From Agrostemma githago (lineage: Eukaryota > Streptophyta > Magnoliopsida > Caryophyllales > Caryophyllaceae), in contig CAUDLW010000052.1 of assembly GCA_958450325.1 (NCBI GenBank), positions 1 to 64,000 of the forward strand: 64,000 nucleotides of DNA, read 5' to 3'. The position numbers were made by a program, and so were the translations under genes. The notes under the pieces are model-generated. The model worked only from the letters and a program-made list of their open reading frames with translations. It had not been told where the DNA came from and made no database searches. Positions 25,801 to 35,589 of the stretch are shown here, piece after piece (position 1 is the first letter of the stretch; every line of letters starts with the position of its first letter).

Positions 25801-26212
25801 TTGTGACCCTTATTTTGTTTCCATCATCTAACCAATGTAATGCATATGGTCTAGGGTGATTAGTAGTGGTTAGGCCTAACTTAGTTACCATTTCAGTAGA
25901 GGCAACATTCGTACAACTACCTCCATCAATGATCAAACTACACCATTTGTTATTAACTAGACACTTAGTGTGAAAGAGTTGATCTCTTTGCTCGGTGTTG
26001 TGTGGGATGGGGTTAGCATGAAGTGTACGTAGTACTAAAACATTACCATACGTTGGGAGCTCATAGTCCTTTCCTTCTTCCTCCTCTTCTCCCAAGTAGA
26101 CTTCAGGATCAGTTTTGCCATTGGATTTAGAAAGTTCGTTCACTTTGTCCACCGGCTCTCTCCTTAGGTTTTCCAAGAAACTAGAGTCTTCAAAGTTCAC
26201 AACTCCTGTCAT
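22679..26212 (-). CDS. gag-less Pol polyprotein: protease, reverse transcriptase, RNase H, integrase (1177 aa)
   Basis: This would make the enzymes for reverse transcription and integration of a Ty3/gypsy element. Domains in order: a short acidic leader (1-75); aspartic protease with DGG at 96-98; RT at about 300-480 with YLDD at 450-453; RNase H at about 590-710 (Asp598, Glu635, Asp660); integrase zinc region at about 779-819; and integrase core with Asp847, Asp908 and Glu944. A C-terminal tail without a canonical chromodomain extends into the 3' LTR, as reported for CRM elements. The start is the only ATG near the primer site and opens the frame. There is no Gag or CCHC knuckle. The second zinc-ligand His of the HHCC motif is Asp here (HGGGLAGDFG, residue 786), so integrase is probably impaired. 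A homopolymer of 16 C on the plus strand adds three Gly in the PR-RT linker. Confidence 0.92.
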   Translation of the reverse strand: MTGVVNFEDSSFLENLRREPVDKVNELSKSNGKTDPEVYLGEEEEEGKDYELPTYGNVLVLRTLHANPIPHNTEQRDQLFHTKCLVNNKWCSLIIDGGSCTNVASTEMVTKLGLTTTNHPRPYALHWLDDGNKIRVTKQVRVGLTMGSYVDEVLCDVIPMDACHILLGRPWQFDRDVVHHGRKNEYELRDKGKKIILKPMTPQAVRAMTANKTKKPNLTIFASESEVEQALQGGGGGERVFVMVAREDPVVVENGLGGKPFEELLHEFKDVFPEELPVGLPPIRGIEHQIDLIPGAALPNKAAYRCNPEETKELQRQIDELMSRGYVRESLSPCDVPVLLVPKKDGTWRMCVDSRAVNNITIKYRFPIPRLDDMLDELHGAVIFSKIDLRSGYHQIRMREGDEWKTAFKTKHGLYEWTVMPFGLTNAPSTFMRLMNEILKAYLGRFIVVYLDDILVYSRSLEEHMEHLRLLFTTLRKQQLFGKKEKCAFFVESVVFLGYVVSKDGVSVDQTKVESIRTWPIPSTITEVRSFHGLASFYRRFIKDFSTITSPITECLKKGAFVWSKAAQEAFEAIKEKLCSAPILALPDFSQPFEVECDASGVGIGAVLVQNRRPIAYFSEKLNGARLNYCTYDKEFYAIVRALDHWSHYLRTNHFILHSDHESLKYINGQQKLSPRHAKWVEFLQSFHFSSKYKYGKINVVADALSRRYTLLSTLDVRLLGFETLKDYYNNDADFGETFTKCKEGAFDEFVLQEGFLFKGNRLCIPKHPIRELLVREAHGGGLAGDFGLTRTLEVLKEHFFWPKMQGSVQHVVSKCVTCQFAKSSFKPGVCMPLPTPNRPWEDVSMDFIVALPRKPRGKDAIMVVVDRFSKMAHFIACHKTDDASNVADLYFKEVVRLHGVPKSIVSDRDSKFLSYFWNTLWRKVGTKLLFSTSHHPQTDGQTEVTNRTLGTLLRGLVSKTQKDWDIKLAHAEFAYNRSPTYATSHSPFEAVYGINPYMPLDLIPLPKDELVHKDAESKLKAMIKLHEQIRERIKEVNEAYKRRSNKNRKPRLFQESDLVWVHLRKERFPSKRKNKLMPRAEGPYKIISKVNDNAYKVELPDDYGVHATFNVGDLSPYLDDDGISELRTIPFQGGGDDPNEGDTKEFNEVTLAPNGPSQATLAPLTSLVVCLLQMVS
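22803..22837 (-). other. AGGA-loop stem and polypurine tract, CRM-like copy A
   Basis: In sense GAATTG-AGGA-CAATTC (22822-22837) has 6-bp perfect arms. The following 19 nt include AAGGGGGAGGAGA, which primes plus-strand DNA at the 3' LTR. Confidence 0.82.
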
Positions 26213-26237
26213 GCTTTACGTCTAATGGATGACCAAA

Positions 26238-26249
26238 GCTCTGATACCA
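26238..26249 (-). other. primer binding site of CRM-like copy A, initiator tRNA-Met
   Basis: Complement of TGGTATCAGAGC, with 4 nt (TTAG in sense) between it and the 5' LTR. The pol ATG follows only 25 nt downstream, leaving almost no leader. Confidence 0.93.
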
Positions 26250-26253
26250 CTAA

Positions 26254-27011
26254 TGATGTGAGTTAAAATGAACTTTGAAACTAAAACGTGAAGAATGATA
26301 GTGATCTGAAATGAACGTAAACAAAGTAACCAAATAGATTGTAAGGATAGTTTTGAAGATGAAAGAACCGTAACCAAGGGATAGTATGCTTAGTGAAGTA
26401 GACCTATACTTCAACAAAGCGGGTGCTAAATCAAACACGCGACTGAAGTATCGAGTTTAGAGCTTGTAACGCGACTAACTCTAGACTTTGTCTTGTAAGC
26501 AACAAGGACGTAAAAGAAAGCAATGCTTTACTCAGTTTTGTGTATAAATCTTGTGTGTATTGTTCATTCCAAATGATGGCTATATATAGCCTACAATAAG
26601 ACCCTAAACTCGGCTGATTAGGGTGACAATAACAAAGCTACATGGTGACAAAAACAAAGCTTAAACCTATGTGAACTATGAGCTAAAAACAAAGCTTAAA
26701 CCTATGTGAACTAGGAGCTAAAAATAAAGCTTAACAAGGAGCATGTGGACACGGCACCATGTGAACTAGGAGCCAAAAACAAAGCTTGAGGACGTGCACA
26801 TTATGTGAACATAGCCATAGTGTGAACCCAAGTTAATGCCTTCATAAGACCTTGACTTATTTGCTCCTTTATTCGTCCATATACGAGCTAGCTCACCATT
26901 TGAAGTAGGCACACTACTAAGCTAGTAGGAGGTGCTAATGTGGCTTGACTTGGTCCATTAGGAGCTAGTGTTACTTCATTGAATTCTTTGGTATCTCCTT
27001 CATTCGGATCA
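26254..27011 (-). repeat. 5' LTR of CRM-like copy A
   Basis: 758 bp, TGATGTGAG to TTCGGATCA on the plus strand. It drives the element on the minus strand. The palindromic TATA element GGCTATATATAGCC lies at 26578-26591, with repeated AACAAAGCT motifs upstream of it in sense. Confidence 0.93.
26578..26591 (-). promoter_or_regulatory. TATA element of the CRM-like 5' LTR
   Basis: GGCTATATATAGCC is a 14-bp perfect palindrome conserved in the array LTRs (14201-14214) and in copy B (40064-40077) while flanking U3 sequence varies. Position within the LTR fits a U3 promoter; the transcription start was not determined. Confidence 0.65.
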
Positions 27012-27016
27012 GAAAC

Positions 27017-28331
27017 ACCATGCATCACTAACAGACCACAAGCTAGTGTCCACAAAATTGGGAGGATCGCCAGCTGATATAACATGATTTTGATGATCTA
27101 GCACAAAATACACATCACTAACTGAATCTATGGCCACTTGATTATTCAAGTTGTCGATCTGAGGAAGAAGATGATGGCGACTCAATTGCAATGATACAAC
27201 GAGATGTTACAGAACTAGATGGTATTATTACCTAATTTAATGGTGCCATCATCAAGAGAAATCGCATCAGAAATGCACAAATTGAACAGCCTCAGCAAAC
27301 TGCATAAATCGAAGCAAATGAACTTATGACCTCAAAACCAAAACAATAAATGCCCTTAGTCGCAATTATGAACAGATGAACATGGAAATTATGATTTTCC
27401 AGAGTTATGGCAGGGTTTGTGCTCTTAGTCTCAATTTCCTTATCCAACCTAGATTTCCTAATCAAGTTATTAAGATTCACCTTACCAGTGGTATCCTCGG
27501 GTAGCATATTCTCCTGCATTCTTTCCACTACTTTTTCATTGCCTTTCTACGTCATCCTAATTCCACTGGTGTTCATAGCGTTATTCTGCGCGCCATTCTA
27601 TCCCTTTTTAAGAATTCTGTCACTGTTCACACCAAATTTAGGGACATGTGCGTCTTCGTCACATCGTCTTTGGGTATGGTTGGCACTCTCCATGCTGTTG
27701 TTTTGGGTCTCAAACTGCTATAAAATCTGGAAAACAATTGGGGAAAACAAAGAAAACAGTTACGGAGCAAAATCGGTAAGTGATAGAAAGACGAAATTGG
27801 AGCAATCAAAGCATGAAAACCGTAAAAATTAGAGCAATCAGTTCATAGAATGCACTAATAAAGAATATAAGTAGCAATAAAATCTGGGATTAGGCTTACA
27901 ATTTCTCAAAATCGCCACAACAAAGGCAATATGTGTAGGGAAACTCTCCCCTTCCATTTTTCCTCCCTTTCTCTTCCCTCATTCCCCCTCCTCTCCACTT
28001 CCCTCCTCTTTTCCTATCCAAACATGGCTTATAAGTTTCACTTACCCTAAGTAACAGATGAGAAGCTTTCGGTTCTTGAATTTCACAGCTAGTAGTGGGA
28101 ACATACTACAAAAATGGTTAAAACTGGCCAGGAAACTATATCTCGCGAAATTCTTCCAGATACGAACACAATAGCAGAAAATAAAGGTCAATTATCTGAT
28201 GTACGAACAACTCAATGTCTTGATTGCTGAATTCATGTTCTTTGTTTCAAAAATCACGCTCTCAATCTTGCGGCTAAGATCAAATCTAACTAAGTTCCAG
28301 TAGTATACACAGTTTATGACCTTGAGGTCAT
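27017..28331. other. low-information stretch with possible exon relics
   Basis: Two short minus-strand frames (27009-27191 and 27292-27528) have a protein-like composition. The second begins with a basic and acidic segment including LIRKSRLDKEIETK. I recognise neither, and no splice chain links them. A pyrimidine-rich stretch lies at about 27940-28020. It could be decayed gene sequence. Confidence 0.3.
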
Positions 28332-28733
28332 TCAATTACATCCAATTTTCTCAATCCATTTTCTATCACTAGAGGTCAAATTACCACTAGTACATGTTCG
28401 AATTCTAGTCTTCATCTCCTGTTTGATACGCAGCAACACAGTTTCAGGCATGTGGACACATTGTTCCAAACGATCCTTGTTCCGTTCCTGCCAAATGTTA
28501 TAGATAAGAGCATTAATAGTTCCATCGATCACTTGTCTTTTGAGTTTGGAACCCCTCCTCCTTATTCTCCATTCATGTAAACTACGGTCGGGTATTCTAA
28601 TTTGCAGCCACAAATTAACCAATTCCGTAATCCGTTTGTTGTACATACAATCGCAAAATAGATGGTCGTGTGTTTCAGGCTGCAGGCCGCATATACAGGA
28701 CATATCATTTTCTACCAATATAACATTATTCAT
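28332..28733 (-). pseudogene. LINE-type reverse transcriptase C-terminal zinc-binding (zf-RVT) remnant
   Basis: A 133-codon frame contains CICGLQPETHDHLFCDC, the CxC...H...C signature at the end of plant non-LTR retrotransposon RT proteins, followed by the tryptophan and basic region usual after it (ALIYNIWQERNKDR). No RT core or endonuclease lies nearby, so this is a fragment of a LINE or of a domesticated zf-RVT gene. The ORF start is only the first in-frame ATG. Confidence 0.7.
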
Positions 28734-30640
28734 CTACATCCTCATAGTTGTTAAACCCTATACATCAAAACTAACACTCCGAAAATTTTCTTGACCCACT
28801 CGCTCATTGATTTAGGTACTCAAAAGAAACCCATAACTAAATCGCTGTGAAACATATATGTGAAACAACAAAAAGTTTCATCGCACCAGGCGCCCTCTAA
28901 TCTCAGCAATCAAATGAACAATTTCAAACAATCAGTCAAACTCAAGATTCACAAAAGGCAGTGACTTTATACATAAAATTAATATCTCGTTCAGCAATTT
29001 CAATTGCACGCTTAAATACGCCATTATGTTTTTTTATTGAATCAAACCCTAAATTACCAAATAAACAATACAATGGAGTATTTTGTAACTTCATGATTAT
29101 GAAGTAGTATTGAAATGACTACTAATTGACCATTAATATGGAAGAGGACGAAGGTCTGATTTTTTTGTATTAAGTTAAAGGGTGAGCCTTCAGAGGGTGA
29201 AAGGAAGTTAGTATTAACCGGTAGTCTAGGTAAGCCGTCATTTAGAGCAAAAGGAGAACAATCAAGGGGAAGTTCAGATTTTTTTTGAGTTAAACATCAA
29301 TTGGGGTAATATAAGATACTCACCCATAGTTGGGATTATTCTCATTAATTTTTCCCTTAATCTAATATAGAGATTAATAGTAGAAAATAAGAAAGAAAAA
29401 CACAAATCAGTGTAAACTGGAAATCAAAATCACAGTAATTTTATCTCCATTTTTCTCACCTTATCTAATCAATTCAACCTCTTCTCCTTCGAATTCAGGC
29501 ATAGGGCTCAATAAAAAATTATAAATCCACACAAAATCCCAGAAAATTGTTGAACAAATTCAAACCAAACCAAAACCTTCAATCCAAATTTCAAAATTCA
29601 ACCGGAAAAAAGTGAATCGACTTAAAAACAAACAAAAACAAAAATCAATCAGACCTTTTGATTTCTTCAAGTTCTAAGTTCTTCGTAATTATATCAAATG
29701 CTTCAACCACTGTGACTAAAAATGAACATACAACATAAAAACTGCAGTGTTTAGCATAAAGATGGTCTCAGCGTTCTTTCGAACACTTTCATGACGCAAA
29801 AGATCACCAGTTAGCTAAGAGTAATATACCTAATTAAAGTGAGAGACCAAATTCTGATACATCCAAATACTCAAACAATATGCCAAAAGATAATACTTCA
29901 ACGAAGATTCATCATCTCTATAAACTCAATTCAATAACTTCCCGGTAATTATGTCAAGTGAACGCAATTTTAGATCTAAAGATTCTAAAATCAGGCTATT
30001 TGGAGACTACTTCATAAACTAAGTTTCAGATCTAAAGATTACCTTTTTTGCTTAAAATCCTACGTTACCATAAGCGCAGCTAACTAAGAATACAGATCAA
30101 AGGAAGACAATAGTATGACACTACAACTGGTACAATGACACTCACTAAGTCACAATGGCCAAACCCTGAAATTAAGGTGTATGAAATCATAGACGATCGA
30201 AGACGTGATTACCTCCGTGGAGCTGCAATAGCTACCTGGCGACACAGGCTGCAGTGCAAAGCCATCCCTGTCCACTACACGATGGTGTCGGATAAGTGAT
30301 GCTGCAATTTGCCTGTGAGCTCCCAGTACTTACAAGCTGAAACATACAGCAGCAAATAGTTAATCTGAGTTACTTGTAATTGGATTACAATTTCATCTCA
30401 AACCCTGAATTTTTTGTCATCAAGCCCTCCTTCATACCTTTGTTTTGTATATTTTCATCCTAGATTTGTTACTCAATGCCTTTAATTTGTGGGTTTGGAT
30501 TTCAATTTATTATTACTCCTACTGTATATGTAGTATGAATCCTGATTTTTGTGTCAATTTTATGCAAGAATCAATCTTGTCCCTTGTGTAAGATGTAGGA
30601 GGAGGAGTTGGGTTTTTTTGGGTTTGTAGTTATCTGAAGT
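28734..30640. other. stretch without recognisable gene
   Basis: AT-rich, with no coherent coding frame. It may be intron or intergenic DNA between the LINE remnant and the receptor-kinase fragment. Confidence 0.45.
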
Positions 30641-30652
30641 TGGTAGAAAAAA

Positions 30653-31162
30653 ATGAGTAATTATGAGCTGATATTGGCCTTTTATGTTGCTTTCATGATC
30701 TTCTTTTCTGAGAATGTTGGCTCTAGTGGAACAACCAATTACCTGATAGACTGTGGATCGTCCAACGACACGACAGTTGGTCATCGTGTTTTTGTAGCTG
30801 ATAAACACTCATCAAAGTTCCTCTCTACTCCTTAGAAAATTTTGGCCAACTCTTTGTCAACTTCTCCTAGTTTATGTCTTTTCCAAACTGGTAGAATTTT
30901 AACTGGAAAATCGACATATACCCTTTCTATCAGTCAATCAGGGCGTTACTTCATTCGCTTCTATTTCTTCCCATTCGATCATGGCACCTATAAAATGAGT
31001 ACTGCTAATTTCAGTGTTCCAGCGCAAGAATTCAAGCTTCTTAGTGAGTATACTCCTCCGAAATCTTCTTTAGTTAAAGAGTACTCTGTCAATGTTACTT
31101 CAAGCTCCCTTGTGATCACCTTTGATCCTTGCAAAGGCTCCTTCGCCTATATAAACAACTAA
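30653..31162 (+). pseudogene. CrRLK1L receptor-like kinase fragment (N-terminal malectin-like domain), broken
   Basis: The frame starts with a hydrophobic signal-peptide-like segment (MSNYELILAFYVAFMIFFSE). It then reads NYLIDCGSSNDTTVGHRVFVAD, an in-frame TAG at 30833-30835, and continues in the same frame: SLCLFQTGRILTGKSTYTLSISQSGRYFIRFYFFPF to SSLVITFDPCKGSFAYINN and a stop at 31160-31162. This matches the start of the malectin-like ectodomain of the FERONIA/THESEUS/HERK family, which sense the cell wall at the plasma membrane. The second malectin half, transmembrane segment and kinase are absent. The fragment ends about 30 bp before a small foldback element. Confidence 0.8.
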
Positions 31163-31189
31163 CAGAGTAACAGTCCGAACTACCTTGAG

Positions 31190-31272
31190 TAAGACGGTCT
31201 CACACCGTAGAGTGCTTCCTTTATATAAAAAGTTAACTCATTTATCACCGTCTCAGGCGTGAAACCGTCTTA
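31190..31272. mobile_element. small foldback MITE
   Basis: TAAGACGGTCTCAC (31190-31203) and GTGAAACCGTCTTA (31259-31272) are inverted with one mismatch and enclose about 55 bp. The size suggests a deletion-derived MITE. I could not assign a superfamily or find a clear TSD. Confidence 0.6.
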
Positions 31273-31493
31273 GAGTATAATTTGGGTTCACCAAACCTAC
31301 CTATGTTCATCTCCCTACCAAAAAAACATCAAGTGGAAGTAAATTGACAAAAAAATAGTTTTTTTATGCACAAGCAAGAAACCCATTACAAAATTACTGA
31401 AAATTGTTTTTTGATGCACAAACAAGAAACCCATCATAACAATGGTAAACTACTAATCAATGATGAACAACATTTAAGATCAAGAATAAATAC

Positions 31494-31603
31494 CTTTTGA
31501 TTGCTTTGACGAAATCGACGGTCGAAGGATGGCGCATGCGCTCGAGGAAGTCCTGCCATGTCAATTGCACCGTCGACGAGCTAAACATCTCATTGTTCTC
31601 CAT
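31494..31603 (-). CDS. first coding exon of a VPS9A-like Rab5 guanine-nucleotide exchange factor (partial)
   Basis: The minus strand reads MENNEMFSSSTVQLTWQDFLERMRHPSTVDFVKAIK and stops at a consensus donor (AAAAG then GTATTT). The segment DFLERMR-P-S--DFVK-IK matches the N-terminus of plant VPS9A, which activates Rab5-type GTPases in endosomal traffic. I could not find the downstream exons on the minus strand, and a plus-strand receptor-kinase relic lies only 330 bp away. This may be a gene piece or a gene broken by insertions. The Athila-type element sits about 60 bp upstream of the ATG. Confidence 0.55.
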
Positions 31604-31995
31604 TTTTAATTTCAAAATCCCCCAAAACAACAAAAAAAATCAAATAATACCTGGATCATCCCAAATGATAAGTGTGTTTTGTAGTGCCTATTTGTTGTGT
31701 TTGGTCCCGGTTTCTCTTGTGAAATCGCTCTTTGGAGCGGTTTCTGGGCTACTTATGCTTCTTCTAGTTTGTTTTAGGTTCTCAAGACCCTTCATGGAGA
31801 ATTGGAACAATTCCCACTCGTTTCCTACACATTTGGAGCCAACGAAAAGAAAGGACGATCACTCGGTGCCTTAGATTCGATTCCGAGACCTCGAGACTCA
31901 TTCCCGAGCTCCTTAGACTCGATCCCGAGCGCCGACAATCGATGAGAAGCCTATGAAGAGCAAATGGGGACCTTTATGATCAAAATGGAAGCCTA

Positions 31996-32280
31996 CAAGA
32001 CCCTTCCCGGGCGGGATGAGTGCCCATCCCGGTCGGGATGAAGAGCAAACAAAGCAGCTCTTCTGATGAGCCATCCCGGTCGGGACCATGGAGCCATCCC
32101 GGTCGGGACCATCTCGTCCCGGTCGGGATCATCACCCTTCCCGACCGGGAAGAGCAATAACACCGCCTGGTGTTATGCATAACACCGCCCGGTGTTATGC
32201 ATGATCCCGATCGGGACCAGATCCTTCCCGATCGGGACCACTCCATCCCGGTCGGGACCATCACCTTCCCGGCCGGGAAG
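31996..32280. repeat. palindrome cluster in the U3 of the Athila-type 5' LTR
   Basis: About ten copies of TCCCG-NN-CGGGA lie within 285 bp, with centre GT, AC, AT, GC or GG. Some are perfect 12-bp palindromes (TCCCGATCGGGA, TCCCGGCCGGGA). Between them lie two AACACCG-CCNGGTGTT palindromes separated by ATGCAT. The GC content is far above the surroundings. Confidence 0.9.
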
Positions 32281-32332
32281 GAGCAGCTGCAGCTCGTGAC
32301 TCTTCTTTTCTTCTCCTTCACTCTTGTAACCC

Positions 32333-32340
32333 TATATATA
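32333..32340 (+). promoter_or_regulatory. TATA element of the Athila-type 5' LTR
   Basis: CCCTATATATACCCCC lies about 50 bp after the palindrome cluster; the same arrangement occurs in the right LTR at about 43626. Confidence 0.6.
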
Positions 32341-33349
32341 CCCCCCCTCTCTTGTAATCTTAGCTTATGTTAGACATTACCCACTAAACCCTAGACTACT
32401 TTAGACTAGATTAGCTTAGATTAGTTTAATCTCTCCTTAATTAGTCCTTAATCTTAGTTTAATCCTAGTTTCATCTTTGTAATATTGAAGACTTTTTGGG
32501 TTGATCTACTCTATTGACAACATTGGAGATCTTCCTTTGGGTTTATTTATGCAAAGATTCTACCTTTTCCTTTCTTCTAGTGTTGGTATAATCCTTCTTC
32601 TCTCTAATCTCTTCTATTTAGTTTTAATTTGTGTTTATGTTTAGTAATCTTCAATAATCCATTATGAATGTTCATGTTTATGTTTGTTTCATTATGGGTG
32701 TTGGGTTTACTATCTTGAACATGAGTGAGTAGTGATCTTGCTAGGATTAGTAGGGGAATTTGGTGGTTTAATGGGTGATTAAGGGTTTGTTTAAGATGTT
32801 GGAGGAAGTTTTGGTTGCCTCCTAGTTTTGTGCATAGAACATGTTTGATGAAATGCTTGAATGACTTGTAGTTGCAAATGCATGTTATCTTGCCTTCTTC
32901 TTGCGGTCTTGTATGTTGCTAGGTTGGGTTCTTGCGCGGGAGCGAGGAATCTCTAGGTCGGTTTAAGTAGCGAGAGCCCGGACTATGCCTAGATAACTCG
33001 ACTACCCATTCACCTTTGCTCTTCCTTGATCATTCCATCACCATTGAACCCGACCTAATCATAGTTCTTTTCCTATTTGTTTTCCTCTTCTTCTTAGCTA
33101 TTATTCCTTTAGTTAGTTGATTCCCTAGCCTTAGTTGTTACACTTAGCTTATTCTTAGTCTTAGTCTCCTCCCCTTTTCATCGTTTTAGTTAGTTTAGCC
33201 TTGAGACCTAGTCAAGTCTTTAGGTGAAACTTGGTCCAAACCTTCTTTACCGTCCCCGTGGACTCGACCCAACTTGCCCTTTCTACCCAGTTAGGATTAG
33301 TTGGCTTTACTTGTTGGTAGGGATCCACGGCAAATCCCTACCATCAATT

Positions 33350-33367
33350 TGGCGCCGTTGCCGGGGA
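33350..33367 (+). other. primer binding site, tRNA-Asp
   Basis: TGGCGCCGTTGCCGGGGA lies 3 nt after the LTR end. It is complementary to the 3' end of plant tRNA-Asp, the primer typical of Athila-type elements. Confidence 0.9.
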
Positions 33368-33644
33368 CGGTGCTAGTTTAGACTTTGTTTGCCTTTTTAC
33401 TTGACTTTGTCTTTGTTTTTTGTAGTTTTTTTTTGTTTTCTTTTGCTTCTTGTGTGTGTGAAGTTTATTTCTTTCTTGTCTAGTGCCCAAAAAGCACTAG
33501 ACTTCTCACGTTTGCTCCTAGTCTACAGTTTTTGCCTAGAGGTGGTGACCATCTTCTTCCTTACGACTCAGAGCCACATAAACGGACAGTTGTCAGTTTG
33601 AGAAGGTCCTCAACCGGGTACGAGCCTCGATTTTCGAGCAAAAC

Positions 33645-34649
33645 ATGAAGTTTGATCTAAACTCCCCACACTTAGAAGCCACCATGAGCTACTCCTCTCC
33701 CTCTACGGATCAAAGCTATGTCATGACGCCTCCTACCTACTATCAAGCTTCATGGGGTAATCAAGAAACCCGTGGGTATGAGTTTCAAGGACATGGAAAC
33801 GGCTACCAACAAGTGAATGTTTATCAATCCTATGATCATGGTGGCTATTACTCAAGCAATCATTGTGAACCCACCATGTTTCATCATATTTCTTCACATG
33901 GAAGCCAATTTCCCCAAAATCCACCATATTACCCTTCACCTCAACCACAATATGAGCCCCAAAACCCACAATACTACCAATCATCTCAACCTCACTACCA
34001 ACAATATGATGCCCCACCCCTTGGGCATCATCAAGATTTTCAAGGAGCCTTACAAGACCTCAATGACCACCAAATGCCCAACTTGGAGTTATATCAATCG
34101 ATTCTTCAAGTGCAAAAGAGCCAAGAAGAAATGGTCATCCAAATGCAAAAGGTACAAAATGAATTCATGGCCCAATATCAAAGGGAAAATGAGGCGATGG
34201 ATGCTCGATTAAATGCGTTAGCGGTTAAAACCGTAATGTTTTTAACCCGAACGTCACAACTAGATGAAGGGTGCTCACTTGAGCAAGAGGAGCAACCTAA
34301 TCATGAAGTCGCCGATGAAGTTCCTTTTGGAAGCGAAACTTGCTTTGAAGAACCTCAATCGTCTACCCAAGAAGAGACGAATGAGGACATCACCCTTGGT
34401 GAAGGCATTGTTGGTGAAGAATTGGAGGAGGTTAGTGGGTTGAATGAGTTGGTGGAATTTGTGAAGTTGTTAGGTGAAAATGACAAGCCCAAGTTGCCCT
34501 TGTGCGAGAATGTGGAAGAACATCAAGAGCCCCTTGCAAGTAAGCAATGCAATGATTTGGAAGAGATTGAAACCGCCGGTAGAAGTTTCAATTCTCTCCT
34601 CCAAGATGATGTAGGGACAAGTGTTGTTCCGGGACTTGAAGATGGGTAA
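33645..34649 (+). CDS. 334-aa low-complexity coiled-coil protein of the Athila-type element
   Basis: It starts MKFDLNSPHLEATMSYSS about 280 nt after the primer site, where Gag would normally begin. Residues 1-130 are rich in Tyr, Gln, Pro, Ser and His. Residues 140-200 form a likely coiled coil (QSILQVQKSQEEMVIQMQKV), and the C-terminal third is acidic (Glu-rich). There is no CCHC knuckle and no catalytic motif. Position suggests a Gag-like or accessory product of a TR-GAG-type element, but I cannot confirm homology to Gag. It stops at TAA 34647-34649 and the following sequence has no long frame. Confidence 0.6.
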   Translation: MKFDLNSPHLEATMSYSSPSTDQSYVMTPPTYYQASWGNQETRGYEFQGHGNGYQQVNVYQSYDHGGYYSSNHCEPTMFHHISSHGSQFPQNPPYYPSPQPQYEPQNPQYYQSSQPHYQQYDAPPLGHHQDFQGALQDLNDHQMPNLELYQSILQVQKSQEEMVIQMQKVQNEFMAQYQRENEAMDARLNALAVKTVMFLTRTSQLDEGCSLEQEEQPNHEVADEVPFGSETCFEEPQSSTQEETNEDITLGEGIVGEELEEVSGLNELVEFVKLLGENDKPKLPLCENVEEHQEPLASKQCNDLEEIETAGRSFNSLLQDDVGTSVVPGLEDG

Positions 34650-35584
34650 CCACAACTTGAGAAGGATATGAGGATGTGCAACAAGGAAGTGGAGCCAAAA
34701 CCGCTTTTTATGCCTCATGTGAAGTATATGAAGCTTGCTTGTGTTTGGAGGCGATGCTTAGGGAGGAAGAGATCGATAAAGCTCGTAGGATGGAAAGACC
34801 TCGGAGACCACGTGAAAGACGATATTGGGTCTTTAGGTGACTACTTCTTGCTTCCGACTTGGAGGCTTTGGAGGATAGCTTGGCTCGGGCACTCTTTGAG
34901 CCTTCATTGTGCATTTGACTTGCTCCTCCGAGCCCTTGATGGCTATGGCTAGGAACGAGGAGTCCACCATCCTAGGTTTGACGGAGTTTCTCAAGAACCG
35001 TCATGTTGTATATTCCCCTTTCCCTCTTCTCTTGAGTTTTTGTGATTGTGTTTGTGTGATTTGATTGTTTGATTCTAGGATTTGTTTTGTTTTGTGGAAT
35101 TCTTGTAATTTGGAATTTTTTTGAGCGATGTGAGGGAGGGATTTTGATGGGTGTTTATTGAGCGTATTTGATAGGTTGATAGTATGAAGAGTAGTTGATG
35201 ATAGAAGCTTGGATCTTGGGCAAGGTAATCGGTTTTTGAAGCTTTTGACAAGCTTTTGGGGACGAGATTCTAGGTCTCGTTGTATTTGTTCTCTTGTGGG
35301 TGAAGCTATCAAGGATAAGAAGGGTTAGAAGCTCATCCCGACCGAGAAGGAACCGTCTCGACCGGGAAGAAGGAACCATCCTGACCGGGAAGGATGTTAT
35401 CCCGATCGGGATGAGTGTGCTGAAAAGTGGGTTCACTGGAGTGCGATCCCGACCGGGACCAAGTCCGTCCCGATCGGGAATAAGTCATCCCGACCGGGAT
35501 GGTGCCCAGCTCCTCCTTTTGCCTCTTCTTCGACATTTGAGCCCACCCAACCACTTTATTCCCCCTCCCAACCTCCCTACCTAC
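34650..35584 (+). other. non-coding part of the Athila-type internal region, left of the nested element
   Basis: No long frame continues from the 334-codon ORF. At about 35334-35505 there is a second cluster of roughly eight TCCCG-NN-CGGGA-like palindromes, the same motif as in the LTRs. The CRM-like insertion follows after CCTTG. Confidence 0.7.
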
Positions 35585-35589
35585 CCTTG

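Larger units (their letters stand above)
22040..27016 (-). mobile_element. CRM-like Ty3/gypsy element, gag-less copy A, with 5-bp TSD
   Basis: The element spans 22045-27011 (4967 bp) in minus orientation and is flanked by the direct duplication GAAAC (22040-22044 and 27012-27016). The LTRs are 758 bp each. By eye they differ at about ten positions (a little over 1%). Internal order in sense is primer site, one long pol frame starting 25 nt after the primer site, then stem and purine tract. There is no room for a gag gene and no CCHC knuckle. The matching TSD shows it inserted as a unit in this form. Confidence 0.93.
31666..33346 (+). repeat. 5' LTR of the Athila/Tat-type element
   Basis: 1681 bp, from TGATAAGTGTG to CCCTACCATCA. 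It carries a dense cluster of short palindromes at about 31996-32280 and a TATA element at 32333-32340 shortly downstream. Confidence 0.92.
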
